Shown: positions 1-9,111, counted from the stretch's first letter. The stretch: 64,000 nt of DNA from CAWIHS01 sp963836005 (GCA_963836005.1 CAWIHS010000002.1:434001-498000); one strand, 5' to 3'. Notes: generated from the letters alone by a model not told the origin. Made by a program: numbers and translations.

Positions 1-609
1 TGTAGCTTAAAAAGCCATGCTGAACATGTTGATAAGCATGATTTTCTGTTGGCCGAAGCAAATCATCAAATAAATTCACATCATGATTTAAAAACAGCCC
101 AACGCTTCAGCGAATGGGAGTATCTTATGTACCAAAGTGCTGACAGATCTGTCGCAGAAAAACTAACTCTGGTGAATGATTTTTTTAACAGGATGGACTG
201 GGTAGAAGACAAGGAGCTTTGGCAGCAAAAGGATTACTGGGCTACCCCGATTGAAAGTATGATTAGAAATGCCGGAGACTGCGAAGATTTTTCTATAGCA
301 AAATATTTTACCCTGCTGGCACTCGATGTTGCTCAGGAGAAGCTGCGCATAAGCTATGTCAAACTGGATGGTCAACAGGGCCATATGGTATTGAGCTATT
401 ATTCTTCGCCCAATGCTGAGCCTTTGATCCTGGATAATATTAATAAAAATATTTTACTCAGACATGAACGTACAGACCTGGAATTTGTGTTCAGTTTTAA
501 TAGTGAAGGCCTCTGGCTGGGAAACAATAAAATGTCCCGATTTGATGACAGCAATACCTTACATCGATGGGACAGTATGATGAAAAGAATACAGCAGGAA
601 CAAACATAA
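1..609 (+). CDS. lapG: LapG-like transglutaminase-like cysteine protease, 3' part
   Basis: The reading frame is open from the first base of the window, so the gene starts upstream and only its 3' part is present. The protein matches the bacterial transglutaminase-like cysteine protease family (peptidase C93, LapG type). Counting from an internal TTG at 49, a GDCEDF motif gives the candidate catalytic Cys78, GHM gives His112 and ILDN gives Asp129; the His-to-Asp spacing of 17 is that of LapG. LapG is a periplasmic protease that releases large surface adhesins when the c-di-GMP receptor LapD does not hold it. No lapD or adhesin gene is visible here, so the partner is unknown. Signal peptide and true start are outside the window. 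The family call is firm; the adhesin role is inferred. Confidence 0.8.
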   Translation, partial: CSLKSHAEHVDKHDFLLAEANHQINSHHDLKTAQRFSEWEYLMYQSADRSVAEKLTLVNDFFNRMDWVEDKELWQQKDYWATPIESMIRNAGDCEDFSIAKYFTLLALDVAQEKLRISYVKLDGQQGHMVLSYYSSPNAEPLILDNINKNILLRHERTDLEFVFSFNSEGLWLGNNKMSRFDDSNTLHRWDSMMKRIQQEQT

Positions 610-639
610 ATTCACCCTGGAGGACATCTGATTAAGGCG

Positions 640-863
640 GCAACTATTCTGCGTATTTTTAAGATCGTGAATACTATCAGGTATTTATTGACCCACATTC
701 ACTTGACCTACAGGGACGACTTCGGCTCCTGCCTCTCGCATGCATTTCCACCATCCATGGTGGTCATGTAGGGAATGCAGATTATACAGGAGCAATTATC
801 TGCCTTTCACAAACACCTGACAGCAATCACTTATACAGAATCTTAGATACGCTGAATAGTTAC
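640..863. repeat. Family A fold-back element, copy A1
   Basis: A 224-bp element with imperfect terminal inverted repeats. The right end, read inward on the minus strand, begins GTAACTATTCAGCGTATC; the left end reads GCAACTATTCTGCGTATT. Next to each end is a (G)TCAGGTATTT or CACCTGACAG block. The centre holds the palindrome CCACCATCCATGGTGG. The core is nearly identical, in reverse orientation, to copy A2 at 4860-5064, and ends are shared with A4 at 52662-52821. No target-site duplication is clear for this copy. It fills most of the gap between the LapG-like gene and mnmG; I see no other gene there and no convincing DnaA-box cluster. Confidence 0.75.
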
Positions 864-1066
864 GCATAGTTTTTGATAAGGATTCACATAATAGACCTTC
901 TAAACCTGCCGCTGTAATCGCCTTATTTACCAATCTGCATTCCGATTTCGTAAATTTGTATTCATGATGTCCAAATCTATTTATTTGATTTTAAATGATT
1001 CTTACCACTGTAAACGGTTATGATTTATAATGCCTCATTTGCGGTAGACAGTTTGTGGAGAAAAGT

Positions 1067-2947
1067 GTGTTTTACAGCGATGATTTTGATGTCATTGTGA
1101 TTGGCGGTGGTCATGCAGGCACCGAAGCTGCAATGGCGGCCAGTCGAATGGGGGCAGCTACCCTGCTGATCAGTCATAACATTGAAACATTGGGGCAAAT
1201 GTCCTGTAATCCTGCTATCGGCGGGATTGGTAAAGGACATCTGGTAAAAGAGATTGATGCCCTGGGCGGATTGATGGCTCGTGCTACAGATAAAGCCGGT
1301 ATTCAATTCAGACGTCTGAATGCCTCCAAAGGCCCAGCTGTGCGTGCGACCCGTGCCCAGGCTGATCGAGTTCTGTACAAAGCGGCGATTCGATATGCGC
1401 TGGAAAATCAGCCCAATCTTAGGCTTTTTCAGCAGGCTGTGACTGACCTGATCATAGAACAGGATAAGGTTGTAGGGGTTGAAACTGAAATGGGGCTTAA
1501 ATTTCATGCCCGGACGTTGGTTTTAACCAGCGGGACTTTTTTAGGTGGTTTGATCCATATTGGTATGAGTAATTACCAGGGCGGGCGTGCCGGTGATCCC
1601 CCTTCTAACAAGCTGGCACAGAGATTGAGAGCCTTGCCCTTTCGAGTGGATCGGCTAAAAACCGGCACACCGCCAAGAATTGATGGTAAAAGCATAGATT
1701 TTTCAGCGCTGCAGGAACAGCCCGGTGATGTACCCATTCCCTCCTTTTCTTTTATCGGCAAGCCGAGTGATCATCCCAGACAAATCAGCTGCTATATCAC
1801 TCACACCAATACCCGGACGCATGACATTATTCGCAGCGGATTTGCCCAGTCTCCGATGTTTAGCGGAGTGATTGAAGGAGTGGGACCCCGTTATTGCCCT
1901 TCTATCGAAGACAAGGTAAACCGCTTTGCTGATAAGGATTCGCACCAGATTTTTGTTGAACCGGAAGGCCTGAACACCCATGAGGTTTATCCTAATGGGA
2001 TTTCAACCAGCCTGCCCTTTGATATTCAGCTGAAATTTGTTCGTTCCATGAAGGGATTTGAAAATGCCTATATCATGCGTCCCGGTTATGCCATTGAATA
2101 TGACTTTTTTGATCCGCGTGATCTGAAATCTAGCCTGGAGACAAAATATATCGAGGGGCTGTTTTTTGCGGGTCAGATCAATGGCACTACCGGATATGAA
2201 GAAGCCGCTGCTCAGGGATTAATAGCCGGTTTGAATGCCGCATTAAAAATTCAGCATAAACCAGCCTGGTCACCTACCCGAGAAGATGCCTATATCGGTG
2301 TGATGATTGATGATCTGATCACCCGGGGGACTCAGGAACCCTATCGAATGTTTACCTCGCGTGCTGAGTATCGTCTGATCCTGCGGGAAGATAATGCGGA
2401 TCTTCGTTTGACCGAAAAAGGCCGTGAATTGGGACTCGTTGATGACGAACGCTGGCAGGCTTTTGGTCACAAAAAACAGCAGCTTGAAAAAGAACTTGAG
2501 CGTTTAAAATGTACCCGCATTGGGCCCGAAAAAATCTCTCCAGAAGATGCTTTAAGAGTTTTTAAACAGCCATTGAGCAAGGACTACAGCTTGTATGAAC
2601 TCCTGCGCAGACCGGATGTAAGTTATGACTTACTAACTTCATTGGCTATAGCAGGTAATAAACTGGCGGACCAGTCAGTCGCCGAACAGGTAGAAATTCA
2701 AACCAAGTATGCGGGTTATATTCAACGCCAGCTGGAGGAAATTGAAAAGCTTAAACGTTATGCGACAAAAACCATTCCAGCTGATTTTGATTATATTAAA
2801 ATTGCCTCACTGTCTGCAGAAGTAAGGGAAAAATTACTTGCAACCCGGCCGGAAACTATCGGTCAGGCAAGCCGCATACCGGGTGTAACGCCGGCAGCAA
2901 TCTCCCTCCTGCTGGTGTTTTTGAAAAAAAAAGAAAAACTTGCTTAA
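1067..2947 (+). CDS. mnmG: tRNA uridine-5-carboxymethylaminomethyl modification enzyme MnmG (GidA)
   Basis: FAD-dependent subunit that, with MnmE, installs the carboxymethylaminomethyl group on U34 of certain tRNAs. The protein is about 626 residues, the usual size. It opens with a Rossmann FAD motif (IGGGHAGTE), followed by CNPAIGGIGKG and a C-terminal NGTTGYEEAAAQG segment, all typical of MnmG. An upstream GTG at 1055 is in frame, but I prefer GTG 1067: the protein then begins (M)FYSDDFD, aligning with the E. coli start, and a GGAG at 1057-1060 gives a well-spaced ribosome site. rsmG follows 27 bp downstream, the usual partner. mnmE is not adjacent. Confidence 0.96.
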   Translation: MFYSDDFDVIVIGGGHAGTEAAMAASRMGAATLLISHNIETLGQMSCNPAIGGIGKGHLVKEIDALGGLMARATDKAGIQFRRLNASKGPAVRATRAQADRVLYKAAIRYALENQPNLRLFQQAVTDLIIEQDKVVGVETEMGLKFHARTLVLTSGTFLGGLIHIGMSNYQGGRAGDPPSNKLAQRLRALPFRVDRLKTGTPPRIDGKSIDFSALQEQPGDVPIPSFSFIGKPSDHPRQISCYITHTNTRTHDIIRSGFAQSPMFSGVIEGVGPRYCPSIEDKVNRFADKDSHQIFVEPEGLNTHEVYPNGISTSLPFDIQLKFVRSMKGFENAYIMRPGYAIEYDFFDPRDLKSSLETKYIEGLFFAGQINGTTGYEEAAAQGLIAGLNAALKIQHKPAWSPTREDAYIGVMIDDLITRGTQEPYRMFTSRAEYRLILREDNADLRLTEKGRELGLVDDERWQAFGHKKQQLEKELERLKCTRIGPEKISPEDALRVFKQPLSKDYSLYELLRRPDVSYDLLTSLAIAGNKLADQSVAEQVEIQTKYAGYIQRQLEEIEKLKRYATKTIPADFDYIKIASLSAEVREKLLATRPETIGQASRIPGVTPAAISLLLVFLKKKEKLA

Positions 2948-2974
2948 TATTTCACCAGAGCAGATACGCAAACT

Positions 2975-3640
2975 ATGCTTTCAAGTTCGCAGCACCTCAC
3001 ACTTTCACAACAGCTTGGCAGCGGCTTGACTCAGCAGGGGCTTGATATTGATGCAGCGGATCAGAACCGGTTACTGCAGTTTATAGATCTGCTGGAGCAG
3101 TGGAACAAGATCTATAATCTGACTTCAATTGGTAATAAATCACAAATGATCAGCCTGCACCTGCTCGATAGCCTTACCATTTTGCCGTATTTTATATCGT
3201 CGCAGCCGGAGCATACTATTGCACGGGTGCTGGATGTTGGAACAGGAGCAGGGATTCCAGGTATCCCTCTGGCTATTTGTCTGCCCCGGACCGAGTTTGT
3301 GTTAATCGATGCGAGAATAAAAAAAATACATTTTATTCAGACAGTTATAAGTAAGTTATCACTTACTAACGTTACTGCCATTCATGCACGTGTCGAACAA
3401 TATCAGGACACGGAAGGTTTTGAGTTTATTCTTTCAAGAGCCTTTGCTTCTTTACAGAAGATGTTGAACCTGTGTCAGCATCTATGCCGCACTGATGGAA
3501 AATATATGGCTATGAAGGGACAAATATCACAAGAAGAGATTGCACAACTGCCCGAAGGCTTTACAATAGAAAGCATTGATGAATTGAAGGTTTCCGGGTT
3601 AAATGCGCAGCGCCATTTAATCCAGATAGTTCCAGCGTAA
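2975..3640 (+). CDS. rsmG: 16S rRNA (guanine-527-N7) methyltransferase RsmG (GidB)
   Basis: SAM-dependent methyltransferase that makes m7G527 in 16S rRNA. The 221-residue protein has the motif I sequence VLDVGTGAGIPGIPLA around residue 85, the NLTS signature (KIYNLTSI) before it, and the conserved SRAFASL segment, all diagnostic of RsmG. It follows mnmG by 27 bp and precedes parA, the classical gidA-gidB-parA-parB order. The ribosome-binding site before the ATG is weak, so translation may be coupled to mnmG. Length and motifs are normal. Confidence 0.95.
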   Translation: MLSSSQHLTLSQQLGSGLTQQGLDIDAADQNRLLQFIDLLEQWNKIYNLTSIGNKSQMISLHLLDSLTILPYFISSQPEHTIARVLDVGTGAGIPGIPLAICLPRTEFVLIDARIKKIHFIQTVISKLSLTNVTAIHARVEQYQDTEGFEFILSRAFASLQKMLNLCQHLCRTDGKYMAMKGQISQEEIAQLPEGFTIESIDELKVSGLNAQRHLIQIVPA

Positions 3641-3682
3641 TAAGCAGCTGATGCCAATCGCTCAATGCGGTATTTTAACTAG

Positions 3683-3803
3683 TGTCCATTAGTTTTTAGA
3701 TGGACGCTGTGTAACACAGGGATGTGTTACCATTTTTAATGATAATAAGTCATTGAAAATGCAACGCGAAAGAAAAATCACACTTTTTCTTTCGCGTTGC
3801 ATT
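3683..3803. repeat. Cluster of three stem-loops between rsmG and parA (family E-like)
   Basis: Three hairpins follow one another: GTCCAT/ATGGAC (3683-3704), GTAACAC/GTGTTAC (about 3711-3731), and a perfect 20-bp stem with the 6-base loop TCACAC at 3758-3803. The last starts AATGCAACGCGAAAGAAAAA and has no run of T after it, so it is not a standard terminator, though it may stop or protect rsmG transcripts. A degraded copy in reverse orientation appears at 17850-17923, sharing ACACAGGG, TCATTGAAAATGCA and AATCACACTTTTT on its minus strand. This suggests a dispersed fold-back element rather than a local regulatory site. Confidence 0.55.
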
Positions 3804-3914
3804 ATATTGCCAGGATGGCTATTTATGGATGGAAACTAACTATTATCCATCAGTCAATAATTGCGCACTAAATCGTTATAAAAATTACATCAACAAGACA
3901 ATGCAGGTTTTTTA

Positions 3915-4697
3915 ATGGCAAGAATTATAGCCATATCCAATCAAAAAGGCGGGGTCGGTAAAACAACCACCAGTATTAATCTGGCCGCTTCTTTAGCAGC
4001 AACCAAACGCAGGGTATTACTGGTTGACATGGATCCTCAGGGCAATGCGACTACCGGGAGCGGTATCGAAAAAAATGCTGTTGAGTTTAGTGGTTATGAT
4101 CTGCTAATCAGCCGCAGTTCCATTAAAGATGTCAGAGTTAGTAACCAGGAAGTGGGTTATGACATGGTGGCAGGTAATGGTGATCTGACTGCTGCCGAAA
4201 TTGAACTAATGAGTATGTTCGATCGAGAAAAACAACTTCATTATCGTTTCAATGAAGTGGGAGATGACTATGATTTTATCATTATTGACTGCCCGCCTTC
4301 ATTAAATATGCTCACGGTCAATGCCATGGTGGCGGCAGATTCTATATTAATACCGATGCAGTGCGAATATTATGCCCTTGAAGGACTCACTGCCCTGCAG
4401 GATACCATAACAAGTATTAAAGAAACACTGAATCCGGCATTGGAAGTCGAAGGTTTGTTACGCACCATGTATGATCCGCGTAACCGTCTGGCGATTGAAG
4501 TTTCACGGCAGTTAACCAGCGTCTTTGGGAATAAAGTCTATCGTACGGTGATTCCGCGCAATGTACGACTGGCCGAAGCTCCCAGTTATGGTATGCCGAT
4601 TATTCATTATGACAGGGCTTCCAAGGGGTCAAAGGCTTATCTGGCTCTGGCGGGTGAAATATTACGGCGTGAAGAAGAAACACAAATCAGCAGTTAG
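3915..4697 (+). CDS. parA: Chromosome partitioning ATPase ParA (Soj family)
   Basis: Walker-type ATPase that works with ParB and centromere-like parS sites to segregate the replicated origin. The 260-residue protein starts ARIIAISNQKGGVGKTTT, containing the deviant Walker A motif KGGVGKTT with the signature lysine. Walker A' (LLVDMDPQGNAT) and Walker B (DFIIIDCPPSL) follow. Length is typical of chromosomal ParA/Soj without the long N-terminal DNA-binding part seen in plasmid forms. parB lies downstream, but a 205-bp repeat element (A2) sits in the 403-bp gap between them, wider than usual for this pair. No full parS site (TGTTTCACGTGAAACA) was found in the window. Confidence 0.95.
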   Translation: MARIIAISNQKGGVGKTTTSINLAASLAATKRRVLLVDMDPQGNATTGSGIEKNAVEFSGYDLLISRSSIKDVRVSNQEVGYDMVAGNGDLTAAEIELMSMFDREKQLHYRFNEVGDDYDFIIIDCPPSLNMLTVNAMVAADSILIPMQCEYYALEGLTALQDTITSIKETLNPALEVEGLLRTMYDPRNRLAIEVSRQLTSVFGNKVYRTVIPRNVRLAEAPSYGMPIIHYDRASKGSKAYLALAGEILRREEETQISS

Positions 4698-4859
4698 TTG
4701 GGATTTGCCACAGCTGTTACGTAATCGGTAATGCTTGGTTCCGTAACAGCTGCTATATAATAAATAAAATTTGTAATTACTTAGCAAATCAAGCCGCAGG
4801 AAGGCTAACCATCAAAAAGTTACAAACATATAAAATTCAAAGACTTATATTTTTGTAAC

Positions 4860-5064
4860 TTAGAAGCGTATTTGAAATATTGCACTAAGTGCTTGATATC
4901 AGGTATTTGTGGAAGGCAGATAATTGCTCCTGTATAATCTGCATTCCCTACATGACCACCATGGATGGTGGAAATGCATGCGAGAGGCAGGAGCCGAAGT
5001 CGTCCATGTGGGTCAATAAATACCTGACAGCAAGCACGATCTTATAGATACGCTGAGTAGTTAC
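4860..5064. repeat. Family A fold-back element, copy A2 (between parA and parB)
   Basis: Reverse-oriented relative to A1. Its core, from GGCAGATAATTGCTCCTG to GGAGCCGAAGTCGTCC, repeats A1 almost base for base. The right end reads ATACCTGACAGC...GATACGCTGAGTAGTTAC; the left end is more degraded, near AGCGTATTTGAA. The element separates parA (stop 4697) from parB (start 5101) and ends 36 bp before parB, so parB expression must cross it or start from a promoter within or after it. Nothing else recognisable lies in this gap. Confidence 0.75.
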
Positions 5065-5100
5065 TAAAATTTACTGAATAAAAAATTTAAGGAAATATCA

Positions 5101-5994
5101 GTGGCGGCAAAAAAACGTGGTTTAGGTCGGGGTTTGGATGCCTTATTAGGCACCAGTGCAAAGTCTTCTAATAAAACTAATCATACTGCCCAGGATAAAT
5201 CGTTGAAAGATGGTGAATTTCACAAGGTTCCTGTTGAATTTATCCAGCCTGGTATGTATCAGCCGCGAAATGATATGCATCCCGAAGCGCTGGAAGAGCT
5301 GGCCAGCTCTATAAGAGCTCAGGGAGTGGTGCAGCCAATAGTAATCCGTGCGGTCGGTGAAACTGATTCGGGTGAGCAAAAATATGAAATTATTGCCGGT
5401 GAAAGGCGCTGGCGAGCCAGCCAGATGGCTGGACTGCACGAAGTTCCGGCGGTGATACGTAATGTACCTGATAGCGCCGCTATTGCGATGTCGCTGATAG
5501 AAAATATTCAGCGGGAAGAGCTTAATCCTATTGAAGAAGCTAATGCGCTCGATCGTCTGATTAAAGAGTTTAATATGACACATCAGCTGGCGGCGGATGC
5601 TGTCGGCCGATCCCGTGCCTCGGTGTCTAATTTATTGCGCTTATTGGAACTGGAAGAAGGGACAAGAAAACTGCTGGAAAATGGTGACCTGGAAATGGGT
5701 CATGCACGCGCTTTGCTGGCTTTAAAAGAGGGTGTGCAGCATGATACTGCCAGATTGGTAGCGAGCAAGGGTCTTTCTGTGCGTGAAACTGAACGTTTGA
5801 TCAAAAAAATACTCAATCCCAAAGAAACGGTAAAGAAAAAACCTGATCCCAATATTGTTAATCTGCAAACCAGTCTGACTGAAAAACTAGGTGCCAGGGT
5901 TGTGTTTCAGCATGATGCAAAAGGCAAAGGTAAAATGGTCATACAATATAATAGTGTTGATGAACTGGAAGGAATCCTGGCTCACATAAAATAA
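5101..5994 (+). CDS. parB: Chromosome partitioning protein ParB (Spo0J family)
   Basis: CTP-dependent clamp that loads at parS sites and stimulates ParA. The 297-residue protein begins with the arginine- and lysine-rich AAKKRGLGRGLDALL typical of chromosomal ParB, then the ParB/Srx catalytic fold with GERRWRA near residue 100, then the SLIENIQREELNPIEEA segment and a helix-turn-helix (GRSRASVSNLLRLL). A C-terminal dimerisation region follows. It starts at GTG, preceded by TAAGGA at a good spacing. It pairs with parA upstream despite the intervening repeat element, and all expected motifs are intact. Confidence 0.95.
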   Translation: MAAKKRGLGRGLDALLGTSAKSSNKTNHTAQDKSLKDGEFHKVPVEFIQPGMYQPRNDMHPEALEELASSIRAQGVVQPIVIRAVGETDSGEQKYEIIAGERRWRASQMAGLHEVPAVIRNVPDSAAIAMSLIENIQREELNPIEEANALDRLIKEFNMTHQLAADAVGRSRASVSNLLRLLELEEGTRKLLENGDLEMGHARALLALKEGVQHDTARLVASKGLSVRETERLIKKILNPKETVKKKPDPNIVNLQTSLTEKLGARVVFQHDAKGKGKMVIQYNSVDELEGILAHIK

Positions 5995-6050
5995 AGCGTA
6001 GCAAATCGGGCAGTAACAACTTGCCATTCTGCGCTTTACTCCCGGTTTGC
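5992..6050. other. Interleaved inverted repeats after parB
   Basis: Two inverted repeats interlock: TAAAGCG (5992-5998) with CGCTTTA (6032-6038), and GCAAATCGGG (6001-6010) with CCCGGTTTGC (6041-6050, one G-T pair). The arms cross, so an RNA could form one stem or the other, or a pseudoknot, but not a simple nested hairpin. No T-run follows, so it is not a standard terminator. It may protect the parB transcript end or separate parB from the atp operon. Function is unknown. Confidence 0.35.
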
Positions 6051-6101
6051 ATTAAGAAAACTCTACCCTTTCCCTTCGATACAAAAGATAAATATTAGGC
6101 T

Positions 6102-6284
6102 ATGGTTAAATACGTTGATCTAGAGGAGGATAAACTTTATAATCAATGCGATTTAAATGGATTGCTTGATGGTCTGCTTGTTGGTGGCAACGAACAACTA
6201 AGACTTAAACATTGTAAACGCCTGTATATGATTGCAATTCGGGGTTGCCAGAGTGAAAAGCAGAATTCAAAGGACCTGAATTAG
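6102..6284 (+). CDS. Possible small ORF between parB and atpI, unrecognised
   Basis: A 60-codon ATG frame in the parB-atpI gap, charged at its ends, with two cysteines and no membrane segment or known motif. The bases before the ATG (TATTAGGCT) offer only a weak ribosome site. I recognise no family. It lies on the same strand as both neighbours and could be translated, but open frames of this size arise by chance. Treat it as unproven. Confidence 0.25.
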   Translation: MVKYVDLEEDKLYNQCDLNGLLDGLLVGGNEQLRLKHCKRLYMIAIRGCQSEKQNSKDLN

Positions 6285-6322
6285 CTGACAGGCCTTATGA
6301 TTTGTAACAAGGATCAAACTGC

Positions 6323-6739
6323 ATGAGCTTTGCTGCGTTAGTTATGCGCCGTGCGGTTATCAGACTGTTAATCATTCAGACTGTTATTGCCCTGGTAATA
6401 GCATTTACTTATTTGGTATTTCGGGATCTAAATGAATTTTTTGCCGCCCTTTACGGCGGCAGCATTACGCTGACAGGCACTCTGCTAATGGCCTGGAGGA
6501 TTCGGCGTGCCGGTGAAGTTGCTGCTCAGGAGAAGCAACAGGGTTTTGTCGAAATCTACACCGGGGCTATACAGAAATTTTTTTTAACGCTGGTTTTAAT
6601 GGCGCTGGGAATGGGGTATTTTAAGCTGCATCCGTTGGCAATATTACTCAGTTTTGCTTTGACCCAGCTCAGTTATCTTGCCATAAAAGTTGACACAAGC
6701 TATCAAGCGACGGGTATGAAATATCCACGATCGAAATAA
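6323..6739 (+). CDS. atpI: ATP synthase subunit I (AtpI)
   Basis: Small membrane protein encoded first in the atp operon; AtpI assists assembly of the c-ring but is not part of the finished enzyme. The 138-residue protein has four hydrophobic segments (about residues 12-31, 36-57, 82-98 and 101-118), with the AALYGGSI and QKFFLTLVLMALGMG segments common in gammaproteobacterial AtpI. It is followed 65 bp later by atpB. Sequence in this family is poorly conserved, but position and topology make the call secure. Confidence 0.85.
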   Translation: MSFAALVMRRAVIRLLIIQTVIALVIAFTYLVFRDLNEFFAALYGGSITLTGTLLMAWRIRRAGEVAAQEKQQGFVEIYTGAIQKFFLTLVLMALGMGYFKLHPLAILLSFALTQLSYLAIKVDTSYQATGMKYPRSK

Positions 6740-6804
6740 TGCATTCACGGTCATTATTTTTTAATCGAACTATAAAGAATTAATTTTTATCCTGGAGAGT
6801 AAAT

Positions 6805-7608
6805 GTGAGTAGTGGAGCAGAGGGACTGAGTTCCGTCGAATATATCCAGCATCACTTGCACAATAACAGTATTGGCGAAGGCGGCTTCTGGACTGTCAAT
6901 CTGGATACCCTGTTTTTTAGCTGGCTATTAGCTGGTGTTATTATGTTAATTGCTTATCAAATCGGTAAAAACATGCAGACTGATACCCCGTCAGGTCTGC
7001 AAAATGTAATCGAAGCAGTGGTTGAATTTGTGCAACAGCAAATCAGGGATATTTTTCCAGGCACTAACCCTTTAATCGGGCCGTTAGCATTAACCATTTT
7101 TATCTGGGTTTTTCTCATGAATGCCATGGACCTGATCCCCGTTGACCTGTTGCCACAAGCTGGTCATCTAGTTGGTATTGATTATTTGAAGGTGGTTCCT
7201 ACAACCGATTTAAGTACCACTTTCGCTTTGGCCCTTTCCGTCTTCGCTCTAATCATTTTCTATAACATCAAAGTCAAAGGTCTTTGGGGTTATATTAAAA
7301 TGTTTCTTTTTCACCCGTTTGGTAAGTATTTGATGCCTGTCAATATCATCATGACAACTATCGAAGAAATTGCCAAACCTGTCAGCCTGGGGCTCCGTCT
7401 ATTCGGTAACATGTTTGCCGGGGAATTAATTTTCCTGTTAATTGCTCTATTAGGAGGTGCCTCTTTGTTTGGTCTTATACCACAAATTCTGCTGGGAACC
7501 GGCTGGGCTATTTTCCATATCCTGGTTATAACTCTGCAGGCCTTTATCTTTATGCTTTTAACCATCGTTTACCTGGCGATGGCGCATCAGGACATTGACG
7601 AGCATTAA
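6805..7608 (+). CDS. atpB: F0F1 ATP synthase subunit a
   Basis: Integral membrane subunit a of the F0 sector, which carries the two proton half-channels beside the c-ring. The 267-residue protein contains the hallmark SLGLRLFGNMFAGELIF (essential arginine in the fourth conserved helix) and a C-terminal LQAFIFMLLTIVYLAMA helix. The start is GTG at 6805, preceded by GGAGAG at a good distance. It belongs to the atpIBEFHAGDC operon. Length and motifs are typical of gammaproteobacteria. Confidence 0.96.
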   Translation: MSSGAEGLSSVEYIQHHLHNNSIGEGGFWTVNLDTLFFSWLLAGVIMLIAYQIGKNMQTDTPSGLQNVIEAVVEFVQQQIRDIFPGTNPLIGPLALTIFIWVFLMNAMDLIPVDLLPQAGHLVGIDYLKVVPTTDLSTTFALALSVFALIIFYNIKVKGLWGYIKMFLFHPFGKYLMPVNIIMTTIEEIAKPVSLGLRLFGNMFAGELIFLLIALLGGASLFGLIPQILLGTGWAIFHILVITLQAFIFMLLTIVYLAMAHQDIDEH

Positions 7609-7739
7609 TGTTTTACTTTATTGCTCATCGAGCAGTAAATTTAATAATCAATATTGTACATATCAATACTAGCAACGGGTATAGTACTCATGATTAAATT
7701 TTTAAACTATTCAAATTTTTTATTGATGAGGAGAAACTA

Positions 7740-8021
7740 ATGGAAGCAGCAATGGCTTTAGTTTATGGTGACACTGCAATCGCAGTCGGTATTATCCTTG
7801 CAGCAGCAGGTCTGGGTTCAGCTTTGGGCTGGGGTTTAATCTGTTCTAAATTCATCGAAGGAATTGCGCGCCAGCCAGAAATGCGTCCTCAGTTGATGGG
7901 TCAAATGCTGTTTACCGGTGGTTTAATGGAAGCATTTCCCATGATTGTGCTGGGTATGGCGATGTGGTTTGTTTTCGCTAACCCCTTTGCTGATGCTGTT
8001 AAAAGCTCTGTTGGCGGTTAA
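7740..8021 (+). CDS. atpE: F0F1 ATP synthase subunit c
   Basis: Two-helix proteolipid that forms the rotating c-ring. The 93-residue protein has a first hydrophobic hairpin arm (about residues 13-35), the polar loop ARQPEM (43-48), and a second helix in which Glu64 (GGLMEAFPM) is the ion-carrying carboxylate; many relatives, including E. coli, use Asp. The residue after the carboxylate is Ala rather than Ser or Thr, so the sequence suggests a proton-coupled rather than sodium-coupled ring. A good GAGGAG ribosome site precedes the ATG. Confidence 0.95.
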   Translation: MEAAMALVYGDTAIAVGIILAAAGLGSALGWGLICSKFIEGIARQPEMRPQLMGQMLFTGGLMEAFPMIVLGMAMWFVFANPFADAVKSSVGG

Positions 8022-8093
8022 TTAAATTTTGTTCATGATCATTTGAGATCGTACAGAACGATTAAAAATTAATTTTAACACAGGAAACAGGCG

Positions 8094-8564
8094 ATGAGTA
8101 TTACAGCAACTCTCATTGGTCAGATAATAACTTTTGCGATATTAGTCTGGTTTGTAAGCAAATATCTCTGGGCACCATTAACCCGGGTTATGGACGATCG
8201 TAAGAAGCGTATTGCTGACGGTCTTGCTGCTGCTGAACGTGGAGTTCATGAACAGGAGCTAGCAAAACAAAAAGCGCTGGAACAGCTCAAAAAGGCCAAA
8301 GAACAGGCTGCTGAAATTCTGGCTCAGGCACAAAAACGTGGTGCTGAAATAGTTGAAGATGCCAAAAATGAAGCACGGGCGGAAGGTGAGCGTATCATCA
8401 TTGCTGCTAATGCTGAAATTGAGCAGGAAATGCACCGTGCCAAGGAATCACTACGTGCTGAAGTTGTGGATATTAGTGTTGCCACCGCTTCGAAGATTTT
8501 GAAGAAAGAAATTGATTCAAAAGCACACGGTGAATTATTAAAAGATATAGTCGGGCAAATATAG
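8094..8564 (+). CDS. atpF: F0F1 ATP synthase subunit b
   Basis: Peripheral-stalk subunit b. The 156-residue protein has one N-terminal membrane helix (about residues 5-27, ending VSKYLWAPL) and then a long charged, alanine- and glutamate-rich coiled coil that reaches to the F1 head, where it binds subunit delta. Length matches E. coli AtpF. It lies between atpE and atpH, 10 bp from the latter. An AGGAAACAGGCG ribosome site precedes the ATG. Nothing unusual. Confidence 0.95.
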   Translation: MSITATLIGQIITFAILVWFVSKYLWAPLTRVMDDRKKRIADGLAAAERGVHEQELAKQKALEQLKKAKEQAAEILAQAQKRGAEIVEDAKNEARAEGERIIIAANAEIEQEMHRAKESLRAEVVDISVATASKILKKEIDSKAHGELLKDIVGQI

Positions 8565-8574
8565 GGTCTAAAAA

Positions 8575-9111
8575 ATGGCAGAAAAAAGCACATTAGCAAG
8601 ACCCTATGCTCAGGCAGTCTTTAATTTGGCACTGGCTAACAATGATCTAAAAGCGTGGTCAGATAAACTTGCTCTTATTAATCAGGTTGTCAGCAATAAA
8701 AGCATAATCGAGCTGATAGAAAATCCGGAAGTGGCAGACGATGTAGTCATTTCACTTTTCCAGGAGATCTGTCAGGACGGGCTTGATGAGCGGGGTATTA
8801 ATTTTCTCAAAATTACAGCAGAAAATGGACGCCTGGGGATCATCCCTGAAATTGCTGAAGAGTTTGAATTGCTGCGTGCTAATGAAGAAGGCACCATCAA
8901 TGCAGAAATTATTTCAGCATATGCAATGAATGCGGTGCAAAAAACGAGCATTGCTGCTGCCCTTAAAGAAAAACTCGGTCGTGAAGTTACAGTAACTACC
9001 CAAACAGACAAGTCGCTGTTAGGTGGAATCATTATTCGTGCTGGCGATATGGTAATTGATGGTTCAGTTAAAACACAACTGGATAAAATAGCCCATTCAT
9101 TGATGAGTTAG
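8575..9111 (+). CDS. atpH: F0F1 ATP synthase subunit delta
   Basis: Delta subunit, which joins the b-stalk to the top of the alpha3beta3 head. The 178-residue protein has the usual N-terminal six-helix domain (starting LARPYAQAVFNLA) and a C-terminal portion with the family signature DKSLLGGIIIRAGDMVIDGSV. It lies between atpF and atpA in the expected order, 22 bp before atpA. Confidence 0.95.
   Translation: MAEKSTLARPYAQAVFNLALANNDLKAWSDKLALINQVVSNKSIIELIENPEVADDVVISLFQEICQDGLDERGINFLKITAENGRLGIIPEIAEEFELLRANEEGTINAEIISAYAMNAVQKTSIAAALKEKLGREVTVTTQTDKSLLGGIIIRAGDMVIDGSVKTQLDKIAHSLMS

Noticed and set aside
610..1066. Replication origin upstream of mnmG
   Set aside because: The gene order suggests the origin is not far, but I see no cluster of TTATCCACA boxes here; the gap is mostly repeat A1.
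1025..1507. Minus-strand open frame of 160 codons inside mnmG
   Set aside because: It overlaps a well-supported gene on the other strand and has no recognisable protein features; a shadow frame.
3758..3803. Intrinsic terminator of rsmG
   Set aside because: The stem is strong but no T-run follows the right arm, and a related sequence occurs elsewhere as a repeat.
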